DNA from: Theropithecus gelada
Lineage: Eukaryota > Chordata > Mammalia > Primates > Cercopithecidae
Assembly: GCF_003255815.1 (NCBI RefSeq)
Contig: NC_037682.1
Location: 13,854,301 to 13,918,300, forward strand
Reading direction: 5' to 3'
DNA: 64,000 nucleotides
The position numbers and the translations under genes are program-made. Positions 34,850 to 46,866 of this stretch are shown in pieces. Positions within the stretch are counted from its first letter, which is position 1. The number at the start of each line of letters is the position of its first letter. The notes under the pieces are model-generated. The model had not been told where the DNA came from, did no database searches, and saw nothing but the letters and a program-made list of their open reading frames with translations.

Positions 34850-36053
34850 TTTATTTTTTTTTTTTTTTTATTGATCAATCATGTTTATTTAAGGTTTTCT
34901 TAACATTAGAGATTTTTAATGAGAGTATAAAATTAGTAAACAACCATTTCATTTTTTTCTCTCTTCCTATTCTAGCCACATAAGCCAGTTTAATCCATGA
35001 CACAGATTTCAGCTGTAATTTGTAAAACAATCCAAGAGCTACCATAGTCCCCAAAACTACAGAAAACTGCCATCCACAAATTAACTACCAAGGTAAATGT
35101 AAATACAACGTGGTTCTAATTTTCTTTCATACAATCCCAGACAACCTCAAATAACTTTATAAATACCTCATGAAAAAAAGCAATTTAAAAAGCTATCAAA
35201 TCTATTTAAAATATATAAATGCAGACCTCTCAAATTTCCTTCAATCAGGCCAGAAATTATCACAAACATTATAATCACAGTTACAAACAGAATGAGTGGA
35301 ATGTTTGTAAGTTTAGGACAACCAAAAAAGCCCCATGTAACTTTTTAAAAATATAATCATTCACTCAAATATACTGTAAATAGGAATGGCAGTAACACAG
35401 GAAGCAAAAATAAACTTGCAAGTGAAATTTCTAGAAGCTCATGAAAACAATACCATCCCATATTGCAGATACAAAAGGAAAAACAGTTCTAATGGGGTTA
35501 AGAGTACTCTGGTCATCTTCGTTCGTTTGGTCGTGCAAGGTGTTAACTATTTTCACTTCCCATATCACAAAGTTAGTCCACAGGAGGAGCTGGTGGATCT
35601 TGTCCATTATGAGGACTGGTTGGCTTTCCAGGTAGGTTGGATCCTCTTAGATTCGGAGGTCTCAGTAAGAACAAGATCAATGCAATAACCATCCAGGCCA
35701 CTAAGATCATAGTAACACTGATGCCATTATCACCAGAGGGTCCTGGTAATTCCTGAAGACACTCTGTGTCTGTGCAGTAAGACTGGGACTGCCGTAACAG
35801 ATTGATCAGTCTTCTCATTGCATGTTCATGAGAGCAAACACATTCACAGGGATCGAATCCACCTTCTGCCATGATTACCCAGCTTGATTTTACTTGACTG
35901 TTTAAATCCGCCCAGACAACAACCGATGGGGCGGGGAGGATGGGGGCCGGGACCGAGGCTCGGCAGAAAGACCGCCTGGAGCTTCCAGAAGGCTGCGGCT
36001 GCTCCGGACGCTGCTGCCGCTGCCGCTCCTGGCTGCCGGCTTCCTCCCCCTCC
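34850..36053 (-). pseudogene. SMIM14: SMIM14 processed retrocopy with intact frame
   Basis: A 1.2-kb intronless copy of the SMIM14 mRNA on the minus strand, in the MS4A4 intron between exons 3 and 4. In order: a GC-rich 5' UTR (about 35873-36053, GCCGCTGCC-type repeats), a 99-codon frame (35573-35872), a roughly 0.7-kb 3' UTR, AATAAA (34889-34884), and a poly-A tract (about 34854-34869). A perfect 14-bp target-site duplication TCAGTAGTACTTTA brackets it (34836-34849, 36054-36067). All hallmarks of L1-mediated retroposition are present and the copy looks full length. It is on the same strand as the host gene. With no introns and no shown promoter it is best treated as a processed pseudogene, but coding potential is retained. 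Confidence 0.95.
35573..35872 (-). CDS. SMIM14: SMIM14-like 99-aa open reading frame in the retrocopy
   Basis: Encodes small integral membrane protein 14 end to end: start MAEGGFDPCECVCSHEHAM, a Cys-rich luminal/extracellular N-terminus, one transmembrane helix at about residues 51-70 (SVTMILVAWMVIALILFLL), and a Pro-rich tail ending QDPPAPPVD. From memory the human protein is also 99 residues and I see only one difference, Asn for Ser in RGSNLPGK. The parent protein is an ER-associated single-pass membrane protein of unclear function. Whether this copy is transcribed cannot be told from sequence. Confidence 0.88.
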   Translation of the reverse strand: MAEGGFDPCECVCSHEHAMRRLINLLRQSQSYCTDTECLQELPGPSGDNGISVTMILVAWMVIALILFLLRPPNLRGSNLPGKPTSPHNGQDPPAPPVD

Positions 36054-36067
36054 TCAGTAGTACTTTA
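36054..36067. repeat. Target-site duplication of SMIM14 retrocopy (5' side)
   Basis: TCAGTAGTACTTTA, identical to 34836-34849. Confidence 0.95.
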
Positions 36068-36214
36068 AATATGAGAAAATTGAGTAAGAAATGGTTAGAT
36101 ACCACGCTCAGATTTGCAGAATTACAAGATACAGTTAGAATAGGATTCCAAAGATCAGGGTATTGACAACTGCTTTATGTTATCTTCAATTATATCAAAA
36201 GATACTCTACTCAC

Positions 36215-36343
36215 CATCACTGACCCCCAAATTGTGTACCCGATATACACGGAAATAGGGTAATGTCCATAAGCACTAAATGCAACACACATCATTGTTA
36301 TTCCCATGCTAAGGCTCATCAGGGCAATCAGAATCTGCACAAC
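36215..36343 (-). CDS. MS4A4A: MS4A4 exon 3 (TM1 and start of TM2)
   Basis: The acceptor CATTTCTAG precedes GTTGTGCAGATTC, and the donor GTGAGT is at 36214-36209. The 43 codons begin VVQILIALMSLSMGITMMC and end with VYIGYTIWGSVM: TM1 (about protein residues 49-70), a short first loop (SAYGHYP), and the first half of TM2. The conserved MS4A motif GYTIWGSVMF continues into exon 4. The loop SAYGHYP differs from what I recall for human MS4A4A (NTYGSNP), the strongest sign of paralogue divergence or rapid loop evolution. Confidence 0.94.
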
Positions 36344-36834
36344 CTAGAAATGATGAAGAAAGTAAAAACTGATTATCCACCACAGAAATAGTGCTTCTGC
36401 CACCCCCTTTCCAATCACTAAGCTATCCTTAGTCTCCTTCATTTGATATAGTCATATGACCTTCTTAGTATTCTCTTATCACTCTTTTTTCACATAAATA
36501 ACCATGAATATTTTCTTACCAATATTACCTCTCGGGATGTCTATCGTTGCCAATAATTTCAAGGTTAAGAGGAGTATGCCAGAACCAGCCCAGAGTTGCT
36601 TTTCTGATACCTACGATGTTACTTCTACCACAACTATTTCTCTCTTTTTATCATGAGCTCAGAGAAGTGGCCTAGGAATTAGGAAGCAATTGTTGTAGCA
36701 AGGAGAAGTAACCTGAAGAAAGGAGAGTATATACAGGGGAAGAAAAAAAGAAGAGCAAATATGATATTTTCTTGAAGTCTGGAGTATGAGGACATGAGTA
36801 TGAGTACCCAGGGATCTAAACATAGCAGAGTAAG
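36344..36834 (-). other. MS4A4 intron 2, exon-proximal part
   Basis: No named repeat recognised. Confidence 0.45.
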
Positions 36835-39800
36835 AGTACCATTATCCCATGGCATTCCAAAGGATCAAAAATATTACAACAGCTTAACAAAATTTATGGG
36901 ATGTAGTGAAAGCAATGCTTAGAAGAAGATTTATAACATTGAATGAATATATTAAAAAATGATCTAAAATCAATCTCCTGAGAGTCTACCTTAAGAAACT
37001 AGAAAAAGAAGAGCAAATTAAACTCCAAATAAGCAGTAGAAAAACTATAATAGAAATTAGAGCAGAAATCATAAAATTGAAAACAGGACATGAGTAGACA
37101 AAATCGATACAATCCAAAGCAGTTTTTAAAAATATATGTACGTATAAACAAAATAAAAACATCTCTAGCCAGGCTAAGAAAAAGAGAGAGGACAAAAATT
37201 ACTAACATAAATGAAAGAAGGAACATCACTACAGTTCCCATAGAAATTAAAAGGATAATAAAATAATGTTATGAACAATTCTACGCCCACAGTTTGATAG
37301 CCTTGATAAAATGGATAACCCTTAAAGACAATTTGTCAGAACTCACACAAGAAGAAGGAGACACTCTGATTATGTCTATAATTATTAAATAAATTGAATC
37401 AATAATTAATAAATTTCCAAAACAGAAAGCATCAGACCTAGAAGGGCTCAGTGGTGAATTCTACCAGACACTTAAGAAATAAATTATACCAATTATTTAC
37501 AGAAAATAGAAACAGAGGAAATACTCCTTAACTAATTCTATGAAGCTAGCACTACCATCTACCAAAACACCATGCAAAAACATTACAAGAAAAGAAAACT
37601 ACAGACCAACGTCTTTGATGAACAAATATGCAAAAATCCTCAACAAAATGTTTGCAAACTAAATCTAACAATGCGTTAAAAAAATTGTGTAGCATCACCA
37701 CTTGGGATTTATCCCAGGTATGCAAGTCTGACTATACATTGAAAAACCGATTAATGTATTCATCACATCAACAGGCTAAAGAAGAGAAATCACATGATTG
37801 TATTAACAGATGCAGAAAAAATATTGAACAAAATCCAATGCCTGTTTATTATAAAAACGCTTGAAAAAGCTATCAATAGAGGAGAACTTCTTCAGGTTGA
37901 TAAAGAATATTTATAAAAACCTACAGTGAACTTCATACTTAATGGAGAAACTCAAAGTTTTCTCACGAAGATCAAAAACAAGGCAGGGATGAGCCCTGTC
38001 ACTACTCCTTTTAACATTGTACTGGAAGTCATAACAGAAACAGTAAGGCACAAAAAGGAAATAAAGATATATAGATTGGTCAGGGAAAAATAAAACTGCC
38101 TTGTTGCCAAACGACATGATGTCTGTGTAGAAAATCTGAAAGAATCAACCAAAAATTCTGGGAACTAACAAATGATTATATTAGGTTTATAGTATACAAG
38201 ATTAATACATAAGAGACAATTACTTTCTTATGTACTTATAATGAATAAGTGAAATTTGAAATTAAAAACATAATGCCATTTAAATTAGCACCTCTAAAAA
38301 TTAAATATTTAGGTATTGGTATATGGTATTTGTTAGGTATAAATCTAACAAAATATGTACAAACTCTATAAGAAACTACAAACTTTGATAAAATAATTAA
38401 CTAAGTAAATGGAGAGATATTCCATGTCTATGGATAGGAAGACTCAACATTGTCAAAATGTTAGTTCTTCCCAACTTGATCAGTAGATTTAATGCAATCT
38501 CCATTAAAACCCTAGCAAGTTATTTTGTATATATTGATAAACTGACTCTAAAATTTATAAGGAATGGCAAAAAAGCTTAGAATAGCAAACACAATCTTGA
38601 AGAAGAAGAAGGAGTTTTAAGACTAACACTACCCAATTTTAGGACATACTATAAATCAGGGCTGTGTGGTATTAGCAAAGAAATGACAAATAGATCAATG
38701 TAATAGAGTAGAAAGCCTAGAGATAGCCACACAAATATAGTCAAGTGATCTTTGGTAATGAGCTAAAGTAATACAATGAAAAAAAAAGATAGTCTTTTAA
38801 AAAAATAGTACTTAAAACTTGATATCCATAAGTAAAAATAAAACTTAAACACATACCTTTTATCTTTCATAAAAATTAACTCAAAATGAATCACAGACAT
38901 AAATATTAAACTAAAAACTATAAAACTCCTAACAGAACATAGGCCCAAATCTAGATAACCTTGGGTTTGGTGATGAATTTGTCAATACAATACCAAAGGC
39001 ACAAACCATGAAATACAGAATAAATCATGTTAATTTTCTTAAAATTAAAAAATTCTGCTCTGTAGAAGACATTGTCAAGAGATGAAAAGACAAACCAGAC
39101 TGGGAGAAGATATTTGCAAGAGTCATATCTGACAAAGGATCGTTATCCAAAATATATAACAAACTTAGAACTTAACAATAAGAACAGAAACATCCTCGTT
39201 TAAAAATGTGCCAAAGAATTTAACAAGACACCTTATGAAAGAAGATATAGAGAAGGTAAAGAGACATGTGAAAAGATGGTCCACATCTTATGTCACAAGG
39301 GAAATGCAAATTAAAATGATAATGACAGTCCACTAGCACCTGTTAGAATGGTAAAAATTCAGAACACTGACACTACCAACTGCTGGAGATTATGTAGAAC
39401 AGCAGGAACTCATTGAGTGTTGATTGAAATATTCAAAATGACAAAGCCACATGGAAGACAGTATGGCAGTTTCTTACAAAACTAAACATACTATTACCTA
39501 CAATATGGTAATCATACTGACCCAAATGAGTTGAAAACTTACATCCACACATAACCTGCCACACAGATATTTATAGCAACGTTACTCCTAATAGCCAAAG
39601 TTTGGAAGCCATCAAGATGTCCTTTGTAGGTGAATGCATAAATAAACTGTGGTACCTCTAGACAATGAAATATTATTCAGTACTAAAAGTAAATGAACTA
39701 TCAAGTCATAAGAAAACATGGAGGAAATTTAAATGCATGTTTTTAGGTGAAGGAATGCAACCTAAAAAACAAACAAACAAACAAACAAAAACACCTATTG

Positions 39801-40185
39801 TACAATTCCAACTGTTTGACTTTCTGGAAAAGGCAAACTATGAAGACAATAAAAGATTAGTGGTTGCCAGGGATTGGTGGGATACTATGTGATACTATAA
39901 AGGTAGATTCATGTCGCTATACCTTTGTTAAAACCCATAGAACACACAACACAGAGAATGAACCCCAGTGTGATTTGTGTACTTTTAGTAATGATGTGTC
40001 AAGGTAGTTCATCAGTTGGTACAAAGGTTACACTCTGGTGGGAGGCTGATAATTAAAAAGCTATGCATGTGTGGGGGCAAGGGGCATATGGGATATACCT
40101 GTACTTTGCTCTCAATTTTTCTTTAAGCCTAAAACTTCTCTAAAACGTATAGTATATTTTTAAATAATTATTCATACATTAAAAA
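36835..40185 (+). mobile_element. L1 (older primate/mammalian), ORF2 and 3' UTR
   Basis: A 3.3-kb stretch in plus sense follows L1 ORF2 order: AAAGCAATGCTTAGAAGAAG, AATTCTACCAGACACTTAAG, CTTCCCAACTTGATCAGTAG, GATATTTGCAAGAGTCATAT CTGAC, GACCCAAATGAGTTGAAAAC, GATATTTATAGCAACGTTAC. The 3' UTR reaches CTCTAAAACGTATAG and an A-rich end. Frames are broken by many stops; the ORF1 and 5' part are absent. Confidence 0.88.
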
Positions 40186-40465
40186 ACCCACTTTGGGAGG
40201 CCGAGGCGGGCAGATCATGAGGTCAGGAGTTCGAGACCAGCCTGACCAACATAGTGAAACTCCGTCTCTACTAAAAATACAAAAATTAGCTGCGCGTGGT
40301 GGCTCATGCCTGTAATCCCTAACTACTCAGGAGGCTGAGGCAGGAGACTTGCTTGAACCCGGAAGACGGAGTTTGTAGTGAGCTGAGATTGTACCACTGC
40401 ACTCCAGCCTGGGTGACAGAGCGAGACTCCATCTCAAAACGTAAAAATAAATAAATAAATAGATA
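40186..40465 (+). mobile_element. 5'-truncated Alu
   Basis: Starts CCCACTTTGGGAGGCCGAGG and runs to ACTCCATCTCAAAACG. It lacks about the first 30 bases and abuts the L1 3' end. Confidence 0.92.
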
Positions 40466-41127
40466 AACCCAGTGTGTGCCAACATAAATAACATATTTTA
40501 TGAGAAATAGCTGTATTTCCCCCTATACCCTCCAAAAAATGAATAATGTGAAAAAAGGATCCAAAATATCCACAGTGACATTTTCCCATTTGAAACTTGG
40601 GCTAGTGATAAACCTATGTTTAATGTCCTTTCACCTGCCCTATTCTGTCATTCTTTTAATCCTTCATTTCTTTTAGGCATGCTCATCTGAGACTCCAGAT
40701 AGAAATGCTCAGAGAATAGATTTTTCATCCTCTGAGCAGGGGGCTAAGAAAAGGTGCCGGAAAGAAATAGTAGCAATATGCATCTGTCAGCTATTCAGGA
40801 AGGCCTATAAAGGGGACATCAGCTAGTAGTGCATAGGTGGCCTTTTATTTTGCTGCTCTTCCATGCTGAGTTTAAATACAATTATCATGGATGACCCACA
40901 ACCCTAGAATAGATCTGAAGTCAATATATTTCAAATATAACTCAACTGGAAGCACGTTGTGATAGAATACTATATAGTTTTTCAGATGAAGAGCGTGAAA
41001 AGTAAATACTGATGTTGCAAGGGTTGGCTGTTATATTATGAGGTTAGTGGGACAGTGTATTTGGCATTAGGTCTTATGAAATATGAGTTTACAACACCAT
41101 TGGTCTTCCCCTAGATTTGCAACTTAC
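40466..41127 (-). other. MS4A4 intron 2, upstream part
   Basis: No repeat or exon recognised between the Alu and the exon 2 donor. Confidence 0.45.
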
Positions 41128-41287
41128 CCCAAGGACTTTGGGTTCCCCCTTCAAGAACTTCTCTTGCAATCCTTTCCACAGATGTGAATGTACGACAGCC
41201 ATGTTTCCCAGCTGGGGCACACCAGGGCCAGCCCCTGGCATGGCCTGTTCCATTCCTTGCATGGTTGTCATGGCAGCAGAAAAGGTG
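41128..41287 (-). CDS. MS4A4A: MS4A4 exon 2, first coding exon
   Basis: The acceptor TTACTGTAG precedes CACCTTTTCTGCTGCC at 41287, and the donor GTAAGTT follows at 41127-41121. The ATG at 41271-41269 opens 48 codons, beginning MTTMQGMEQAMPGAGPGVPQ and ending FLKGEPKVLG: the cytoplasmic N-terminus, rich in Met/Pro/Gly. I chose this ATG because exon 1 here lacks the upstream ATG used in the long human isoform. If exon 1 is spliced on, the frame upstream reads STFSAA without a stop. From memory it differs from human MS4A4A at one residue (VVHSH for VIHSH). Confidence 0.94.
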
Positions 41288-41666
41288 CTACAGTAAGAAA
41301 TGTAATTTAGTATGATGTCCTGGAAATGACAAAGGAGGACATGACACTTTGGGGCAGGTTCCTCCCGAAGGACAAAATCTGGTCTACATTCCCTTCCCAT
41401 ATCATAATAGCTGTTAGAGCCAGGGAAGTGGAATAGGCAACACATTAAGGGTGGGGCAGGGGGAGAAACTAAATGTCATATGATATCAAGATGCTAGAAA
41501 GTCCAGCAGAGAGGGACATGTTGACAGAAGCGAGGTAAACCTGTTGGACCTCTAAAATTAGAGAAATGTGTTTAAGTTCCATTCCAAGTCTTCTCAGATT
41601 TTATTTCTATCCCTCTTACTACCTAGTCCCTTGATTACAGCCACTTCCCCACGAAGGATTACGTTT
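41288..41666 (-). other. MS4A4 intron 1, exon-proximal part
   Basis: No repeat recognised. Confidence 0.45.
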
Positions 41667-41971
41667 TTTTTTTTTTTTTTTTTTTTTTTTTTGAGATGAA
41701 GTATCGCTCTATTGCCAGGCTGGAATGCAGTGGCACGATCTCGTCACACTTCAACCTTTGCCTCCTGTGTTCAAATGATTCTCTTGCCTCAGCCTCCTGA
41801 GTAGCTGTTACTACAGGCACACGCCACCATGCACAACTAATTTTTGTATTTTTAGTAGAGACAGGGTTTCCCCATGTTGGCCAGGATGGTCTCGATCTCC
41901 TGCCCTTGTGATCCGCCCACCTTGGCCTCCCAAAGTGCTGGGATTACAGGCGTAAGCCACTGTGCCCGGCC
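41667..41971 (-). mobile_element. AluS-like, antisense
   Basis: 26-base T-run, GAGATGAAGTATCGCTCTAT to GCCACTGTGCCCGGCC. AAGGATTAC flanks both sides. Confidence 0.94.
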
Positions 41972-43599
41972 AAAGGATTACCTTTATAATAGTAATAAAC
42001 TACACAAACTCATCTGCCTTCCAATTTATTGTATAGTATTGTATAGTTCCTCCTTTTCTAATCAGAGCACAGTTAAATTCACAGGGCTGAAAAATCTTCC
42101 CATGTTCATCCTTGCTGAGTGTGACTTATGTAATCTTGTATTTTGTCCCACAAACTCTGGAATTTGGTAATGAACCTAATGGCTCTGAGTCATATTCTTG
42201 GCACCACAAATCTAAATCTCTTGTCCTATTACATTGCTTTAAATCCTAACTTGCTGGTACATAGCAAGGACCCATCAAATCATTTTTTGAGAATCTAAGC
42301 ACAAACATATCATTCTTATACTTCTTTCTGTCCTCCATGTAATAACTCCAACCAAGTCATGTCGAGATAGGCTAAAGCCACATGGAAATTTTTATCTATG
42401 TATTTGAATTCATATTCAGGTGTTTCATGATCCACTTCCATACATTTTTAGGAAAATGAAGCTTGCTAATATCCTTCAAGTAATAGTTAATTTTGATATC
42501 ATTTATGCTTCATTGAACCCCTAAAAAAGTCTCAAGTTTGGAGATGTGTGCCCTTTTATTGGTAACATAAATGAAAAATAAATTGTTGTACTCCAAATTT
42601 ACTATGTTGAGAAAAACATTAAGATTTCTCTGAAAAAATTATCATCTTGTATTTATTTTTAATACATCAAAGGAAATAAATTATTAGCTATCTAACAATA
42701 AAACTGATTAAAGTCAGAAGAAGGAGGGTGAATTTCAGAGAAAGATAGAGGAGAAACGTTAAAATGAAAAGATTAATCATTTAGAACATGAATTTAACTT
42801 TAGTAATGTATATACTTAAAATTATGGAAAATAGTAAAATTAAAAGTACAAAATTACAAATTATAAATTACAAATTATAAAATAAGTATTTCTTTTAAAA
42901 AAGACAAATATAATAAATAAGAAATATATAATGTAAATATGACTGAAGTAGTTAAGATAACGAATTAAATATAAGAATGTAACCAAAAAGTCAATGTTCT
43001 TACTCTTATCACTTTTAGAAAAGTTCCGAAAACAATTTGGACAAACAGAATTAGAACTCCACTTTTTTATGAAAGTGTGAAACAACTAACATTTCTATAA
43101 ATCAGGTGAAATGAGTGTTAAAAACAAAGATTACATGAGGATACACTTGGAGAGAAGTGTAGCGAGAGTATGAAAGAAACAAGACACCATGGCCACAGAT
43201 TTCAAAGACGAGAGGCCCCCCGAGGTTTACAACATAAATTACTGTTTACAATCCTAAATACATCAGTTGATAACTATCACTTCCCTGGAAAAGTATAGCT
43301 CTGAGAATCATCAAAGTCTGTAGTAAAGGAGAAATCCCACCAAAAAGCCACATATTTAGAAAGCAATCAGTCTCTGAATAAGTCCTACATTGGAGTCCAT
43401 AAAGAAGGAAGTAGATATCCTTGATACAAGCCTCCAAGAAGTCCCACAGATTAGGAGCACCTGTTTATATATCAAATATAGAATATGTAAAGAGTACAGA
43501 TAACTTATTTAAATGAAAATTAAATCACAAAAATCAAGTCAAAGATAAAGCACATAGAGTGACAGGACATATTTGGAACATAATCTCAAATAAATTTCA
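41972..43599 (-). other. MS4A4 intron 1, AT-rich unassigned
   Basis: AT-rich with low complexity at 42780-42960. No exon or confident repeat. Confidence 0.4.
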
Positions 43600-43820
43600 A
43601 ATATAAAATAGTGTTGACAGAAAACAATTGGTCAATGTGTTAAATAACAAGGAATAGCTGAAATTAGAATTAGTCAACTGGAAGAAAAATTTGAAGAAAT
43701 CACCAAGAATTCTGTAGAGAAACAAGAAAATGGTCGTAATAGAAGAGAGGTTAAAAGATTAGAAGTGTAGAATTAAAAGGTCTAGAATATGTCTGATTAG
43801 AATTCTAAAGAATGTCACCA
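43600..43820 (+). mobile_element. L1M/HAL1-like ORF1 fragment
   Basis: GAATTAGTCAACTGGAAGAA AAATTTG and AAAGGTCTAGAATATGTCTG ATTAGA are ORF1-type L1M words in plus sense. Confidence 0.55.
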
Positions 43821-43857
43821 AGAAGGCCAACTAGAAGTTCCTAACCCTCATCATCAT

Positions 43858-43889
43858 CAATACACACACAAACATACACACACACACTC
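43858..43889. repeat. CA-rich microsatellite
   Basis: ACACACACAAACATACACACACACAC-type interrupted dinucleotide run. Confidence 0.8.
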
Positions 43890-43959
43890 CCCAAAACAAT
43901 GAATAAACAACTGCTTTCCAACCAAACTAATTAAAGAAGAGCACTTGAAAACACCAAAG

Positions 43960-45910
43960 GAGTAGCAGAAATCTTGTAGATCATAGAAACCCAGGATGGC
44001 GGCATGAAGAAGGAGATAAAACAACTTTCTTCCACCACCTTTCCCCCAGTTAGGACCAGCTCTGAGTCAGGAGGGCCTTCTTCCTGCAGGGAAAAGGTAA
44101 CTGAGAGGACCTCAGCAGCTCCCATCAACACCATGGACACCTGTAATCTTACTACTGGAGAAACTTAGAGTCTTCACAGGCTCTGAGTTCAGCTCATGGA
44201 GCTACCTGAAGTCCACATGTCTGTCCTATTCCAGAGGTGGCGCTGACACTGTGCCCTGGCCTCCATGGCCTGAACTGCTACTGTACTGCCCCTTCTTGGA
44301 AGTGAATCACTGCTAGAGTGCATTCTGCTTCAGAAATGAGTAGCCATTTGCACCCCTCCATCTCTGAGGCTTAACCACCACTATACCACACACACCTGGT
44401 AGCCATACCTAAGCCAAACTGCTGCTGTCCACTCTCTACCTGCCGAGGTCAGGCTGCCATGGAACTGCTTCATGCCCCCATCTTAGTCGCTGGTGCACTC
44501 TGCCCCTCCAAACTCAAGCTGAAGCTGTGACCCACTCTCTGAGGACACATAGCTTTGATTGAGCTGTGTCACCCAACAATCCAGGCAAAATAACTGCAGT
44601 GCCCCACCTCCCTGGAACTGACTAATTCCCTGGAGTCCAAGCTTCTGAGAAACCCTGGCTCTCCAGAGGGTCATTTCTGTACTGCTTCAAAAAACCCAAG
44701 GACAAAGCCACAGACAGGCCTAGTCATTCCTGAGGCCTTGCTGCTGCTACATCCAGCCTTACACAGCCTGAGATATTGCCATGTCCTACCATCTCAGGGT
44801 CTAGAGTTACCACTATGTGGCACTCCGTCCCCCAGGGTTGGAGTTGCTGCAGTGTCCTATTGGCTCTGGAACCAAAATTTCAGCTGTAACCTGCTCCCCA
44901 GAGCTCAAGCCTCCAGAGCACCCCTCTTGCCCTGGAGCCATGCTGGTGTTGTACACTGACCCCAGAATCAGTAACTGTTCCATCCCTGCCCCATGGGCTT
45001 GAATTGCTGAGGTATGCCTCAGAGTCACAGCCTCATCTTTGTGGGTAATCTGCATCCACCCATGCCTCGGTGAATGAACCTCTGCCACAGGAGTTTTGCA
45101 AGACCCTGAGCCTAGGACCCCAGCTCCACAGCCACTATTATAGTGCAAAAAGTACAAGCTGTCAACCTCGATGGCAACCATGTCGTGTTAACCATGTGGC
45201 GTTACAGGCTCACAGACTGCAAGGGCTGTAGGGGCATGGCTTTCTCCACCTAGGATCAAAGGATGTCACAAACAGCTATGGGAGTGGAGTCACTTCAAAG
45301 AGCCACCATCAGGGCAATGCTGAGTGGAAATATGGGGTCAGAGCCAACACAGAGAGTCACAGTTAGGGATATGCCTGGTGGAGCTATGGGAGTGAGGCTA
45401 CCTTTGAGATCTCAGAACTATAGGACCACTAGCATGCAACTCCAACCTAACAGAGCTGAAGCATGGACTGAGCCCAGCAAAGATATGCAAGCAGGGCTGT
45501 TTGAGGGCCCCAGTCAGCATTCCCAGGATTCAGGACATGGAGTCAAAGGAAATTATTCTCCAGATTTAAAACTTAAGGCTGTCTTCTCTGTTGGGTTTTG
45601 GACTCACTTGAAACCAGTTATGCCTTTTTCTTGCCTAGTTCTTTCTTTTGAACTGAGAGAGTCTATTCTGTACCTGTCCCACCATTATATTTTGAAGACA
45701 AATCACTTGATTTCACAGACTCACAGCTGGAAACATTTGCCTCCCGATAAATCATACCTTGAGTCTCATCCATATCTGCTTCTGATGTGAGTCTGGACTT
45801 AGGACTTTAGAGTCGATACTGGAATGGGTAAAAACTTTGAGGCTATTGAGACAGAATTATTGCATTTTGTATGTGAGAAGAACATGAGTTTTGGAGGGCT
45901 GTGGATGAAA
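43960..45910 (+). mobile_element. Repeat-derived GC-richer block, MaLR-internal-like at its 3' part
   Basis: About 45200-45910 reads like a MaLR internal region leading into an LTR (GGGCTGTGGATGAAATGCTA at the boundary, GTATGTGAGAAGAACATGAG before it). 43960-45200 has recurring GCTGCTGCA/CTCTGGA-type words and could be the same element or an L1M 5' UTR. Frames such as 45263-45790 (175 codons) are repeat translation, not a gene. Confidence 0.5.
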
Positions 45911-46292
45911 TGCTATGGTTTCAATGTCCCCTCTAAAACTCATGTGACAACTTAATTGCCATTGTAACAGTATTAAGAGGTGGAACCTTCCAGAGGTAAT
46001 TCAAGAGGTAATTACATCAGGACACCCCTACCTGCATGAATGGATGAATGTTATCATCATTGGAGAGGGTTAGTTATCACAGGAGTGGACTCCTGATAAA
46101 AGAATAAATTTGGCCCCATCTCTCTCTCTGCTTTGTACACTCACTTCCACCTTCCTTCATGGGATTACCCTCACCAGAGGTTTGCACCATGCATGCCCTT
46201 AGACTTCCCAGCCTCTAGAGCTATAAGCGAAATAAAATTTTATAGTAAATTACCCAGTCTTCAATGGTCTTTTACAGCAGCAGAAAACAAAG
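45911..46292 (+). mobile_element. MaLR LTR (MLT1/MST type)
   Basis: Begins TGCTATGGTTTCAATGTCCC, contains AGTATTAAGAGGTGGAACC and CTTCCCAGCCTCTAGAGC, then AATAAAATTTTATAGTAAAT near its end. Typical MaLR LTR order in plus sense. Confidence 0.75.
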
Positions 46293-46469
46293 ATACCAAA
46301 AATTTAGTTTTGTGGGAGGACAGTACAAGTCTAGAGTTCTTGTTTCAATGAACATTGTTACTGTCACCATAAAATAGTCAATTTATATAACTATGAGATG
46401 TTTTATGTAAGCCTAATGATGACTGCAAGGCAAAGAACTACAGCAGATACACAGATACACAATTTTGAA

Positions 46470-46866
46470 TGTTAAAGAATTCATAACTTAGCACTTCATA
46501 AAATTACCAAATCACAAAGGTAGACAAGAGAGCAAGAAAGAAACAAAGGTCTACAAAAAAAACCTCCCCCAAATAATAAAATGGCACTAGTAAATCCTTA
46601 TCTATTAATACTAACCTTAAATATAAATGAATTAAATTCTTTGAAAAAAGTCATTGAGTGGCTGGAAAATTTTTAAAAAATAACATCTAACTAGATGCTG
46701 TAAGAGACTCACTTTAGCATTAAGAAGAAACATAGGCTGAAAGTTAAGGGATGGACTATTCCATGCAAATGGTAGCCTAAAGAGAATAATTATCTATACT
46801 TAGGTCATGTAAAATAAACTTCAAGTAAAAAACTGTCAAAAGAGGCAAAGAAGGTCATCATTTCGT
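46470..46866 (+). mobile_element. L1M ORF2 fragment
   Basis: Words TTATCTATTAATACTAACCT, GAGACTCACTTTAGCATTAA, CATAGGCTGAAAGTTAAGGG and AGAGGCAAAGAAGGTCATCA follow L1 ORF2 order. It ends exactly where the inverted duplication begins. Confidence 0.8.

Noticed and set aside
45263..45790. 175-codon plus-strand frame
   Set aside because: It lies in repeat-derived sequence leading into a MaLR LTR and has no recognisable domain.
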